From: Mangifera indica
Lineage: Eukaryota; Streptophyta; Magnoliopsida; Sapindales; Anacardiaceae
Direction: 5' to 3'
Assembly: GCF_011075055.1 (NCBI RefSeq)
Contig: NC_058156.1
Location: 5,890,001 to 5,954,000, forward strand
DNA length: 64,000 bases
Positions 50,157 through 61,883 of this stretch are shown here, one piece after another. Position numbers and translations under genes: made by a program. Every line of letters begins with the position of its first letter. Within the stretch, counting starts at the first letter, position 1. The notes beneath the pieces were generated by a model, which saw only the letters and a list, made by a program, of their open reading frames with translations, was not told the DNA's origin and made no database searches.

Positions 50157-51725
50157 ATGCAGTCTCTGCAGATTAATCCTGCAGTGCCTTCTAGATTCAG
50201 ATGCCAAGCATCGCCATTGAACCCATTAACAAAACCCTGCAGTACTACAGCTTCAACTCAACTGCTAAAACCAAATAATACTTGCAACGATTCGACGGCG
50301 CTACATTTATCCAACCTTGAAAATCTCCTTCAAAAAATAATCCCAGAATCAATCGAACTTGACACACGACATAAAAATTCCAACAATGGCTCTTTGGAAA
50401 ATAAGGGGAAAAATCTTTTGGAAAGTCTCAACCTGGCTAGACTTTGGCCTGAAACGAAAGCGGCTGAAGAAATGTCACCGCGACACCTATACAACCTCCA
50501 ACGCTTGCTATCAAAAACAGCTGAATATTCTCCAAGGAACAATCTTGGTTCACGGTGGTGGGAATATCACGGGAGTAAAGATTGGGCCGGTTTACTTGAC
50601 CCACTCGATGAGAACTTAAGGCGAGAGGTGGTGAGATATGGAGAATTTGTGCAAGCAGCTTATCATTGTTTCCATTCGAATCCCGCCACGTCTCCGGAAG
50701 AAGCTCGAGCGCCCAGATACGTGGCCTCGCCCGATAGGTCTTATAAGGTGACCAAAAGTCTCTACGCAACATCATCGGTCGGATTACCCAAGTGGGTCGA
50801 TGATGTTGCACCGGATCTTGGTTGGATGACCCAACGGTCAAGTTGGATAGGATATGTGGCGGTTTGTGACGATAAGGGAGAAAGCCAACGGATGGGACGG
50901 AGAGACATAGTAATCGCCTTACGTGGGACTTCCACGTGTCTTGAATGGGCTGAGAATGTTAGAGCTCAACTTGTACAGATGCCGGGATCCGATGACTCGG
51001 TCCATGGAGATTCGAAAGTTGAATGCGGATTCTTGAGTTTGTACAAGACACGTGGAACTCACGTGCCTAGCCTGGCCGACTCTGTGGTCGAAGAAGTGAA
51101 AAGACTGATGGAACTATACAAAGGTGAAACCCTTAGCATTACAGTGACAGGCCACAGCCTGGGTGCAGCCTTGGCGTTATTAGTCGCCGACGAGCTGAGC
51201 ACATGCGCAGCCAACGTTCCACCGGTTGCAGTATTCTCTTTCGGCGGGCCTCGGGTTGGGAATCGGGGCTTCGCTAATAGGATTGATGAAAATAATGTTA
51301 AGGTGTTAAGAATTGTGAACAACCAAGATGTGATAACTAGAGTTCCAGGCATATTCATTGGTGAGGGGACAAACAAAAAGGAGACAAATACAACTGTTAC
51401 GAAGGTGCTGAAAGTGCTAGACAACAACAACCCGTTAGCATATTCACACGTTGGAACAGAGTTACGAGTGGATACAAAAATGTCTCCATATCTAAAGCCC
51501 AATGCGGATGTTGCATGTTGCCACGACCTGGAGGCTTATCTACACTTGGTGGATGGGTTCTTGGCATCAAACTGTCCATTCAGAGCAAACGCTAAGAGAA
51601 GTCTAGTGAAGTTGATGAACGAACAGGGACCTAATGTTAAAAAATTGTATACAAATAAGTTGAATAATTTAAATCCTGAAAGGGTAGCCATACCCTCCTC
51701 TGGTTGTCTGCCGAGTCCATCTTAA
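50157..51725 (+). CDS. Chloroplast-type phospholipase A1, class I (PLA1-Igamma/DAD1-like)
   Basis: A 522-residue lipase_3-family protein in one intact exon. PLA1-I enzymes hydrolyse the sn-1 acyl chain of plastid glycerolipids; some members release linolenic acid for jasmonate synthesis. Residues 1-45 are rich in Ser/Thr and Pro with few acids, as expected of a plastid transit peptide. The mature part contains [19 protein letters not shown] (133-151), [15 protein letters not shown] (155-169) and the oxyanion-region strand IALRGTS (253-259). The nucleophile elbow is GHSLG, with Ser334. The likely catalytic Asp391 is in [11 protein letters not shown] and His456 in [13 protein letters not shown]. 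Length and intronless structure fit the PLA1-I group. The start is the first ATG after the TATA box. Sub-group (gamma versus DAD1/beta) is inferred from overall similarity and is less certain. This is the only intact host gene in the window. Confidence 0.93.
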   Translation: MQSLQINPAVPSRFRCQASPLNPLTKPCSTTASTQLLKPNNTCNDSTALHLSNLENLLQKIIPESIELDTRHKNSNNGSLENKGKNLLESLNLARLWPETKAAEEMSPRHLYNLQRLLSKTAEYSPRNNLGSRWWEYHGSKDWAGLLDPLDENLRREVVRYGEFVQAAYHCFHSNPATSPEEARAPRYVASPDRSYKVTKSLYATSSVGLPKWVDDVAPDLGWMTQRSSWIGYVAVCDDKGESQRMGRRDIVIALRGTSTCLEWAENVRAQLVQMPGSDDSVHGDSKVECGFLSLYKTRGTHVPSLADSVVEEVKRLMELYKGETLSITVTGHSLGAALALLVADELSTCAANVPPVAVFSFGGPRVGNRGFANRIDENNVKVLRIVNNQDVITRVPGIFIGEGTNKKETNTTVTKVLKVLDNNNPLAYSHVGTELRVDTKMSPYLKPNADVACCHDLEAYLHLVDGFLASNCPFRANAKRSLVKLMNEQGPNVKKLYTNKLNNLNPERVAIPSSGCLPSPS

Positions 51726-52564
51726 CTTAAATAACTGTAAACAATGAGAGAGGGCATATTTATGCTTAGGATATATACAAAATATTCATATTATCATTTT
51801 ATACGGATGTTAATTTGTTGAATTTGGATAATTATTTGTGTAAGTCACAGGTTGTAACTCTATCATGTCCTTATTGCTATTTGACAGCCGGCAATCCATC
51901 GTGGGAAGGCCTGAAAAAAAGCGGGCAGTGCCAACCTACGATTTTGCAAGGCTTAAGTCACAACCTACAACTCGGTAAATTGTGTTTCTGTGACCTTTTT
52001 GACAAACAACCTACAGAAAACTGAGATACTTTTATTTGATGGGTACTATGAAATCAACGCTGGCTCCGCCAAATTTGAAGTCTTATGTTAATTGGCAACA
52101 TTCTTCATTAAATTGCTTTCGGCATTTGGAAATAGTCTTCAAAACAATGACTAGTGTAGATGTGAAGCAAAAATGTAGTTTAAGGCTGCAACGTCGAATC
52201 CGTCAAAGCCCTAGTTTTCTTTTGTTGATGACAACTACAAGACGAAAGTGGCAGTTGTATAAAATTTGGATTTTGCATTACAAACCCAAATTTTAGGTTG
52301 ACGACCCCCAACTGTAGTTTGAATTTGAAATCAGCAAGTATTCTCTGCCGCTTGCTGACCTTGTTTCAGTCACATTCAACTAAAGTTTTTTTAATAAATC
52401 TTTCTTTATCTTTGAATAAAACATACAACTTTTTTCTCTCTTCCAAATTAAGGCTTAAAAGAATATGTCAAAATTTAAAATACCTATTTTTTCTTTCTCT
52501 TATCTGAATTTTAAGTTATTAAAACATTAAGGAAAAAGAAAGCAAGAATTTATATTAATAGTAT
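51726..52564. other. 3' flank of PLA1, no further gene seen
   Basis: No canonical AATAAA occurs close to the stop; AATAAC follows at once. Short reading frames at 51815-52507 show no recognisable domain. The flank ends at the MULE-2 target duplication. Confidence 0.5.
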
Positions 52565-52573
52565 AATTTACTA

Positions 52574-52650
52574 GGGAAATTAAATTCAATACCCATTTTA
52601 CCCTTTTATTAAGCAAAAATATCTATTTTTCCTATTCTTAAACAAAAATG
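52574..52650 (+). repeat. Left terminal inverted repeat of MULE-2
   Basis: The first 13 bases GGGAAATTAAATT are exactly inverted at the right end. Further shared words include TTACC, TTAAGC and CTATTTTT. Confidence 0.75.
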
Positions 52651-52694
52651 CCTTAAATATTTTTTAAAATACTAAAACTACCTTTCACTACATC

Positions 52695-52702
52695 TATATA
52701 AA
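52695..52702 (+). promoter_or_regulatory. Probable TATA box of MULE-2 transposase
   Basis: TATATAAA is followed by a pyrimidine-rich tract (CTCACTCTCACTCTC) at 52705-52770, resembling a plant core promoter with a Y-patch. It lies about 120 bp inside the left end, where MULE promoters normally sit. Confidence 0.5.
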
Positions 52703-52889
52703 CTCCCTCACTCTCACTCTCATTATATACACTTCTCATATCACTCAAACACTTACTCTCACTCTCATTTTCACTTAGTATCAATTACTACGAAAGTCGT
52801 ATTTTTGAATTCGAATAGAAAATAGTCAATTCGTGAGGAAAAATGTATTTATACGAATCTTAACTTAAAATTCAATTTTATTTGTTAAA

Positions 52890-53925
52890 TGTAGTTTATA
52901 TGTCATGTAAAGGGGTCATTTGGATATTTGATAATAATTTAGGGGTTAAAAAAATGTTAAAAAAATATAGGGTTCATTTTGATATTACACAATATAAGAA
53001 GAATTTAAATAACATGTTAAGAATAGATAAATGCATTTTGAAACAAGACAACATACAAGAGTGTTAAATGAAATGTTAAATTATTATGGGGGTAAATGAA
53101 ATATTAGAAAAATATGGGGGTATTCTGATATTAAACATTATAAGAACGTTTTAAATGAAATATTATGAATAAATAGATGTATTTTGATACAAGATAATAT
53201 ACAAAAATGTTAAATAAAATGTTAGATAATTATAGGAGTTAAATAAAATTTTAGAAAAATATAGAGGGTTTTTTTATATTAAACATTTTAAACTGGTTTT
53301 AAATGATATGTTATGAGTAGTTATATGCATTTCCATACAAGAAAACATGTGAGGTTTTATATGAAATATTAGATCATTATAGGGGGTTAATAGGAATATT
53401 AAAAAAATATAAGGGGTATTTTGATATTAAAATTGTAAGATGGTTTTAAATGATATGTTAAGAGTTGATAAATGCATTTCCATAGAAAACATGTGAGGGT
53501 GTTACATAAAATGTTGCATAATTATGGGTGGTAAATGAAATGTTTGAAAACTATGAGGGGTGTATTGATATTAAATATTGTAAGAACGTTTTAAATGAAA
53601 TGTTAGGAATATATAGATGCATTTTAATATAAGACAACATACAAGGGTATCAAATGAAATGTTAGATAATTATAGGGGGTTAATTGAAATGTTAGAAAAA
53701 ATATGAGAGTTTTTTATATTAAACATTGTAAATCGGTTTTAAATGATATGTCATGAGTAGATAAATGCATTTCCATATAAAATAATATGTGAGAGTGTTA
53801 TATGAAATGTTAGATAATTATAGAGGGTTAATTGGAATGCTGAAAAAATCTAGAGATATTTTGATATTAAACATTTTAAAACAGTTTTAAATGACATGTT
53901 ATGAGTAGGTTGAGACTTTTTGGGA
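52890..53925 (+). repeat. Tandem array, about 147-bp unit, seven copies
   Basis: The marker GATATTAAACATT recurs at about 52981, 53127, 53275, 53423, 53567, 53715 and 53863, a spacing of 144-148 bp. Each unit also holds a phrase like GGGGTTAATTGAAATGTTAGA and one like TTTTAAATGATATGTTATGA. The array lies between the TATA box and the transposase ATG. A good acceptor (CATTGTAG, ending 54012) follows it, so it may lie inside a 5' UTR intron; this last point is inference. Confidence 0.8.
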
Positions 53926-54026
53926 AATTACAGGGGCATATATATCAATAAATGGTTATTGTAAATTTTTTCTTATAAATATTTAATTTTTCCCAAAAAT
54001 TTGTCATTGTAGGATTCATAATTAAA

Positions 54027-56689
54027 ATGACTGGTTATGCGTCAGTTCGTTTCCAAGGAGAATAGATTCAACGTGATGATAACACAATGAAATATGTTGG
54101 AAGATGTAAACAACTAATTAAAATTCCTTCTAGAACAACATTTGAGGGATTTATTCAACTTTTGAAGGAGTATTGCGGTGTTGATCCAATAAAAAACTAC
54201 CTTCAATTATCTATGAAACCAAGAAAAATTGATCTCGATTGCCCTATACAGATCCAAAATGATGAAGATGTCCAAGGTCTTATTGATATGTCTCAATACT
54301 TATAGGAATGTATTATTGTTTTTGTTACATGTATCTCAATCGAAGGACAAAAAGAAGAAGAAGAAGAAGAAGAAGAAGAAAAAATAATTAATGAAGTGAA
54401 AAAGAAAAATGATTTGGAAGGCATGATTGATTTTAGTAACGATACATTGTATATTGCAAACTCATGGGCTCATGGAGAGAAAGATAGAGTTCCCGACAAA
54501 GGTGACTTTGAGGGGAAGACATGGTTAATATTTCTCTTGATGAGACAGAGTCCGAGCATATGTCACTTGTTACCAAAGGTATAAATAGTTTTCAACTTGA
54601 GGATTCTATTTTGGGTGGTAGAAATTATTTTGGGTCATTTTTTGACAATGTCCCCACAGATCCGTTTAGGTAGCTTTCTGATTTTTCTCCACAGCCATTA
54701 ACATCATCAAGTGGTATAAGATCGTTTCGAGAGGGGAATGCTATAAAGCTTAGTGATATTTTTCTTAACAAACAACACTTGAAAGATGTTGTGGATCAAT
54801 TTTCCCTTCAGTAAGAATTTCAATACAGGGTAAAAAAGTCTGACATGGGGCAATAGAAGATTAAGTGTGATGATGAAAAATGTCACTGGTATATATTTGC
54901 AACCAAATCCAAAGTTAGTGAAGTCTTTCAAATCATTAAAATGAATGCAACCTACACATGTTCAATTGATCAAATAATGTCGCATCACTAACAAGCTAAA
55001 GTTGGAGCTTTAGATCAATTAATGAGGTCAACTTTTGTGTTGATTGATCAAATTTATCGGCCTAAAGAAATAATTGTTGACATCGCTGATCAGTATAAAA
55101 TTGACATTTCATATTCATAGGCTTAGTAGGCAAGAAATTGGGTTTTAAATTCACTAAGGGGCTAATCAAAAGACTCATTTATGCTTTTATCATATTATTA
55201 CTATAATTTACAGCGTACTAATTCGGGAACGATGCCGCTATTGAAACAGACAATGATCATCAATTTAAGTATTTTTTTCATGGCATTGGAATGTTCTATA
55301 CATGCATTTAGACAATATCTTTAACCTGTTATTTGCATTGACGCTGCTTTCCTCAAAGGTCAATATCTAGGTCATTTATTCTTTGTGGTGGGCTTCGATG
55401 GTAATAACCAGATATACCCTATTGGTTTCGGTGTCGATAAAAAAGAAGATCACGAAACATGGTATTGGTTTCTCATGAAGGTTAAAGAATGCATCCATCA
55501 CATCCCCGAGTTGAAGATAATCTCAGATTGGCATCATGTTATATACTTTATAATGGCTGAAGTCTTTCTAGATGTCCACTATAGGTGTTTTTGTCATCAC
55601 CTTCTGTGTAACATGTGAGCAAAGTACAAACACGACTCAAAGGTAACGTGTTTAAATATGTATAAAATTTTTATTATGTTTAACATTTCATCAATTTTGA
55701 TTATAAAGTTCTTATATTATTTATTACCTTGCAGGTTGTGGGTATATCTTGGAACGTTGCAAAATCATATTCAGAAGCAAATTTTAAGGCTATGATGCGA
55801 TCTCTTAATGCGATGAATCCTTAAACTGGGGCTTATCTACGTGAGGTCGGATTTCAATGATAGAGCAGGGAAACTTTTCTAAGGCATCGTTACAACATAA
55901 TAACAACTAATATTGTAGAGTCATTTAATACCTTTATTGGGCATACATAGGGTCTACCTATTATGATACTCGTCGAGTTCATTCGGGGCACATTATAGCG
56001 ATAGTTTTACGAGCGGAAAAATCATGCAAGTATGTACCCAATTATTAATAATTATCTGTTTTAGCATGTTTTTCTTCCCTTATGTTAATTATTAACAAAT
56101 ATGTTGTTGTTTTTTCCAAATTGCAGATGAATGCTCTAACTATGTTACCTCATGGACGGAGGAGAAGATCGGTCATCATGTGTCAAAGTTTGGGTGTTTA
56201 AAAGTTCGGCCAATTACACCTCTTCGGTTTCAGGTTGTTGGTTTTGGTGGATACATGGATATTGTGGACTTTAATGAAATGTCTTGTACATGCAGAAAGT
56301 TTCAGCTTTCACATATTCCATGTAAGCATGTCATTGCTATTGTAAGACACATAAGGCTCACAAATGTCAATGCATGGGTTCATCCATTTTTTCGCACCAA
56401 GTTCTACCTTGCAATATATGCAGAACCTGTCAAGCTTCTCAGAAACCAATTAAAATGGTTGCATGCACTAGAAAAAAGAGTTATCCTACCCCTCGTTCTC
56501 GATCATTGTTGATCGGGTTGCCCTTCCAATAGGAATCGATGTCCTTCACAGAGGAAAAATATTACACCTAGAATTTGTAGTCGTTGTTAGCAACCAGGAT
56601 ATCTCTGAACCCAATATAAAAGCCCAACACCGGTTCCAAGCTCTGTCCCACAGGGTTCATCTAGAAAAGGTAAAAGGTCGAGATCTTGA
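54027..56689 (+). pseudogene. MURA-type Mutator transposase pseudogene (MULE-2)
   Basis: Starts MTGYASVRFQGE at 54027. A PB1-like N-terminal region holds MKYVGRCKQLIKIPS and NDEDVQGLIDMSQ (54087-54305). A Glu-rich run is encoded by (GAA)n at about 54350-54381. The Mutator DNA-binding region follows near 54750-54960 (HLKDVVDQFSL, CDDEKCHWYIFATKS). The DDE core at 55330-55618 has CIDAAFLKGQYLGH and GFDGNNQIYPIGFGV, then IISDWHHV, where the usual motif is SDRH. The SWIM finger is at about 56280-56345, with CTCRKFQLSHIPCKH. A degenerate C-terminal knuckle RICSRC*QPGYL precedes stops near 56687. Two GT-AG introns, 55643-55734 and 56030-56126, restore the frame. Several in-frame stops show inactivation. 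Confidence 0.85.
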
Positions 56690-57211
56690 TAAGCGTCAGT
56701 TTAGTTTTATTAATTATATGATTTATGACTATTGTTCAAATCATATGTAATCGATGTATTTTTTATTAATGTTTCAAATGATTAATTGTGTTCATATGTG
56801 ATATAATAGATTTATTATGAATATTTTCTTCATTTCATATTTGTTAGAATAAACATTATTATTGTAATTATTAGAATTAACTTTTTCTAATTTGATTCAA
56901 TATTATCCATAAACTAATAATATGATTAAATTCATACAATTAATTAAAACTATCGTTTTGAAATGATATCTTGATTTATCAATTCATTTGAAAATTCAAT
57001 TGGAATAATGCTATATCAATAATTTTCATATCTAAAAAATTTCATATATAATAATGATAATAATGTTGAAAATATTTTATTATTTCACTAATACCATAAT
57101 AATGACATCAAATGCATAACCATACATAAACATATACAATAAATATATACATAACAACTCTTGTATTAGTAAACCTATAAACAATGATTAAATAAAATAT
57201 ACATCTGTGAT
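56690..57211. other. Spacer between convergent MULE-2 genes
   Basis: AT-rich, with no motif beyond repeated ATTAAT-type words. It probably carries the 3' ends of both transcripts. Confidence 0.45.
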
Positions 57212-60200
57212 CTACTTAATACAGTAAAAATACAACTGTGAGGCTAAACACCAATGCATGGAGGTAGACAACTCTCGGGGAAAATCTACGCTCCGTAACA
57301 ATGCCAAACACTTTATAAAGCGTAACATATAGACGCCACAGTCACTGTAGCTTTCGCTCTATTGAGAGACACCTTTGCTTGATGTAACATTAAGGGATTG
57401 CCTTAGGGTGTACGCCCAAAAGCTGTCCAAAAATCCGTCATCTCTAATAACACCGGTATGAATGTCATGTACAAACGTATCCATCGATCAATCACAAAAA
57501 TTTATAACTTCGACTATCCAATGTGTGCAGTTGAAGTTTATAAGGATAAAAACCTATAAACATTGAAAAATTAGAATAGATACGCGTGTATTATATAAAT
57601 TAATTCAAAGTAAATTATAATAGAAATATTATTGTATTATACCTTGTCGACTTTCCTTTGTGGTTTGTAAAACAAACCGAGGGTATAATCTGTCTCAACC
57701 ATCTTTGTGAACATCTCAAGAAACCAATACTCCTCTGTCGATATGGTAAGCCAACTATCGGATGCCATCCCAAAATGTCCTACAAAAAAGTATGGACCAA
57801 GTCCAATGTTGTGAAAAGATTACTTGGTGATCATCCTGGTACCGACGTAATATAGCCAAGAAAGAATCAATGTGTTGAAATGGATATAAAAATGTTGAAT
57901 TGTGTTAGTTATTAACAAATATATAAAATTTTAACCAAATTATATAGTAAGCGTAACTTACATCGTCTATCAGCCACTAGCATAGCTCCATACAATCCTC
58001 CAAAAACTGTTTCTAGATTTCAATCAAACGAAATAAACTTCACGCTTCTCGGATACTGCAGCTTTGATATACCACAAGAAAAGATTCTTCACGCTCTACA
58101 ACAGATGATGGAACGATCCAGAGTTGTCGTTTTACCCTTGGTTTATTTGGATTTGTATTAGGGTATGAACGAGTAGACTCTTCTGGATGACCCGACCATG
58201 TGTAGTATGAAATAACTGAGAAAATAGACAATTGTTAATTCATTATTTAATCTTAAATAACAATTACAATTTAATCAATTAATATTACTTTATCGAAGAT
58301 TTTCGGAGGAGGTTGGATGGGGGAATCCTCTATCATAACCACATCAATTATTTATACCCTCTGGATAGACTACAAAAATAATTTTATATTGTCATGATCA
58401 GTATATATGAATATATACTAATTATAATAGATATACATCCTCCTGGTTTCCAACAAAAACATCCTCTCGTAAGTTCTCCACTTATGAACTGATATCTATG
58501 ACTCTTTTGCTGAAGTTGGGGATATCGACAAGTAACCATAACCATTCATCCTGTAAAGGAGAGAAAACATTTTAAATAAACATAAAAATTTGAAAGACAA
58601 ATTGATCAATGACATTTCATAAAAAAATGTACTACCTCTACAGTCGGGGAAAGTGTACGGGGCGAACTCTTGATCAAAAAGGTCTCATGGCCAATACCCT
58701 ATACAAATGAAAAGAACAAATTGGTTAATGATATTTCATATAAAATATAATAACTACAATTATTTTCATACCTCAGTTGCGGGATCTGAAGAAACTGAAA
58801 GATTAACCGAAACACTTTCATGAGTAGAACCCTATACGAATATATAAAAGGAATTAATTAATGACAATTAATTAAAAAAATAGTAACAACAATAAAAGAC
58901 ATACCTCAAATCAGAGAGGTGAGGTAACAAAAGGGCTAACTAAGATCCCCTCATAGCGACTACCTTGGGGATATAGTAATAATAACTTGATTAGTGACAT
59001 TTCATATAAAATATAATGACAACATTTAACATTAAATACCTCTGAAAAATTAAATACAAACCTCATAAGGGTGACGGGATGGAATCGACTTATCAATGAG
59101 AGAGGTCGTTTTGACACAGTCGTGCGTACTCTACACAAAGTCAATAAAGATGTTAGAATAATAATGAAATACAACTTTTATAAGGATTAAATGAGATATG
59201 ACTTTATAACCTGATCGAAATGTGTAACTATTTTCTCCAAACGAGTCAAACAATCCTCTAATCGGTTCATCTAAGAAGACATATTGTCATGTAATTGAGT
59301 CATCTATGAAGACACCTCATCACGAAAATAGGAAATCTCACACAAAACCATAATGCCCTAGTGCGCCAATGCAACATTTACTATGGATAAAATGGGTGAT
59401 GCAGACGAAGGACACTCTTGTGTGATAGGATGGATAGTAAGGTCCTAAACCCTAGGAAAGTTTGTGGTCTCGATAGTTAGGGTTTGAACAACCGGGGGAC
59501 ATGAGGGCTACTCTATAATAGGGGGTTGAATAGGCTCATCAAGTGTCTCATGGGTACCGACTAGTATATCTACTGGTGGCATCACCGGAGAAACTTTATC
59601 ACCTATCAAAGGGCACCAAGGATGATGAGAAGGAATGCGCATCCGACATACCCGTGTACAGAAGAATGTCCGCATACCATGGTCCAGCCTCCTCAATCGG
59701 TGATAGACGGAGCAAGAATGTGATATCATCCTATTCATTAAGATATATAATTCAAAATTTTTGTAATATTCAAGGAATTAATTAACTCAATAATTAATAA
59801 TTACATACCTGATTAACATTGAGAATAGTGCCAATATGACTCCAAGTAGGAACATCTCATATATGCCACTTGAAAATCTGTGGAGATGCATGGATATCAA
59901 CCATATCCACCCAATCATACAAGGTGTCCATCGCCTCATATATCCAATACTACAATACAACCATTAATGGTTAAAACAAATCAATTCGTATTTTTGCCAA
60001 TTAATATATATAATCAAGAAAAATATAAACTTACTTGAAAAGCAAACGAAAATCTGTAAAGGTCATATTTACGTATTTTGGGCATTCGACCAGAATAGAC
60101 TCTGTCACTTACCTGGGATATTGACTTGTATGTTATCTGCCACACTAGAATGCCTTAGGGATAAGAATTAAACTCATTCAGATGATCAATCAACTGTAGG

Positions 60201-60658
60201 TATTCAGTAGATACTTTCTTTCATCGATCATTCTCCAACAACATATAGAAGCAATACAACAATGTTATCTTGACGGCGTCAATATCATCATCCCCTCATG
60301 GTCTAGTTAGAAAAATATGCTCAATGTCATGATACTACACTTTCTGACAACCCCAAAAGTAGGTATCTCTAATCCTATGTCTAAATGCGCATGGAATATA
60401 TGATGAAAATGCAATGAGCCAACTAAATGATAGCCCTGTCATCAAGGAAAACTCTAATGGGTTGAATTTAACGTCAATACCAATAACATTAAACCATAAC
60501 TTATCTTTAACTGAGGGTCGATATAACTGTTGCAGGAGAAATGCATGCACTAACACTCCGAAAAACTTAATATCTGGTAGATGAAAGAGATGCCCAAAAT
60601 ATGTCCTCTCAAACAATCAAAGCTACTCTGGGGTCAGTGTTGACCTAATCTTTGACAT
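57212..60658 (-). pseudogene. DUF1985-like / Ulp1 (C48) protease-like gene (MULE-2)
   Basis: Minus-strand, at least ten exons. From ATG 60658: a DUF1985-like region (60335-60616) with RTYFGHLFHLPDIKF, KLWFNVIGIDVKFNPLEF and MTGLSF. It continues to ILVWQITYKSISQ, then intron 59950-60034. Next come YWIYEAMDTLYDWVDM and intron 59731-59808, then a coiled-coil-like stretch MNRLEDCLTRLEKIV (about 59211-59280). Four microexons follow (58636-59130). The C-terminal C48-like region lies at 57260-57880. It shows EEYWFLEMFTKMVETDYTL, then after intron 57554-57642 INFNCTHWIVEVINF with the candidate catalytic His. YSDCGVYMLRFIKCLALL then carries the catalytic Cys in an intact DCG. The stop is at 57212-57214. 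Premature stops (after MSKIRSTLTPE, and in microexon 2) and a lost acceptor make it a pseudogene. Ulp1-family enzymes act on SUMO; the activity of this copy is not known. Confidence 0.75.
58636..59130 (-). repeat. Tandem array of four phase-0 microexons
   Basis: Exons on the minus strand: 59062-59130 (69 nt), 58905-58964 (60), 58772-58831 (60) and 58636-58698 (63). All have lengths divisible by three and all end in GAG (Glu). Three start GGT. Encoded starts are STHDC, GSRYEG, GSTHES and GIGHET; ends are RHPYE, FE, DPATE and SPTVE. The introns share words such as AAATGTCATT and ACCAATTTGTTC or relatives. Exon 2 has a TGA and its acceptor reads CCCCAAG out of phase. Confidence 0.75.
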
Positions 60659-60839
60659 GGCAGTGCACTGCACATGACATATCACCTATGCTTGGAAGTG
60701 TCTTAACTTATCGGGAATTTATAGCTCGCCTTTGATACGTTTTTTTTTATGAGAAGTATCTTGTAAAAAAATTTGAAAGTTTGTAAGAATTTTATAAAAA
60801 AAAAAGATATATAAATAGATACGAAAATAAAAATTCTAA

Positions 60840-61690
60840 AAAATACGAGTCGATATATCCTAAAATGGCAAAAATCAAAAAAACAAAATTGAAATTCGAA
60901 TTTTATATATTGAAATACCCAAGAAGGTTAATAATAAAAAATTTGTTCAAAAATCTGAAAAGTACGGGTCGATACTTTACAAAAATGACAAAAATCTCAA
61001 AAACAGAATTGAAATTCAAATCTCATATGTTGAAATATTCTAGAATGTAAACTTTCAAAAAATCGCTAAGAAATTTGGAAAATAAGAGTCGATATATCTT
61101 AAAATGGTCAAAATTGAAAAAACGAAACTGAAATTTGAATTCTATACGTTGAAATAACAAAGAATATCAATAATAAAACAATCGCTCGAAAATCTGAAAA
61201 GTATGTGTCAATACTTTTCAGAAATGACAAAAATTTGAAAAACGAAATTAAAATTCGAATCCTATACATTGAAATACCCTAGAATGTCAACTTTCAAAAA
61301 ATCACTCAAAAATCTGAAAAATATGAGTCAATATATCCTAAAATGATGAAAATAAAAAAAAAAACAAAATTTGAATTCTATACATTGAAATACCCTAGGA
61401 TGTCAACAATCAAAAAGTTACGCAAATCTGAAAAAGTACGAGTTGATATTTTTCAAAAATGACAAAAATCTTAAAAATAGAAGTGAAATTCGAATTATAT
61501 ATGTTAAAATACCCTAGAATATCAATAATCAAAAAATCATTCGAAAATCTAAAAAAATATGAGCCGATATATCTTAAAATGGTGAAAATCGAAAAAACTA
61601 AACTAAAATTTGAATTTTATATGTTGAAATTTCCTAGAATATCAACGATCGAAAAAAAGCTTAAAAATATGAAAAAACAGATCTAAATTT
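60840..61690. repeat. Tandem array, about 119-bp unit with 238-bp dimer period
   Basis: The marker GTCGATA recurs at about 60851, 60970, 61090, 61209, 61329, 61444 and 61565. Two unit types alternate: type A reads ATATATCCTAAAATGG and type B reads ATACTTTACAAAAATGAC. This gives a dimeric higher-order repeat A-B-A-B-A-B-A. More diverged units continue to about 61870. The array lies upstream of the protease gene's ATG. Confidence 0.8.
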
Positions 61691-61883
61691 CGAAAATTAA
61701 ATATTGAAATATCCTTGAAACAAAAAAAACAAAATATCGGCTATAAATTTCATTATTACATAGTAAAATGTGTCTAGAAAAGCACAAAAATAAAGAAACG
61801 AATGTCAAATTCAAAAACTATATATCGAAACATCCTAAATTAGGAAAAACGGATATGAAATTCAAAAACTACACATCAAAAAA

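Noticed and set aside
50330..51579. Long minus-strand and alternative-frame reading frames within the phospholipase gene
   Set aside because: They overlap an intact 522-residue gene with clear catalytic motifs and have no independent support.
57658..57855. Plus-strand 65-residue reading frame
   Set aside because: It is the antisense shadow of a minus-strand exon of the C48-like gene, which reads EEYWFLEMFTKMVETDYTL.
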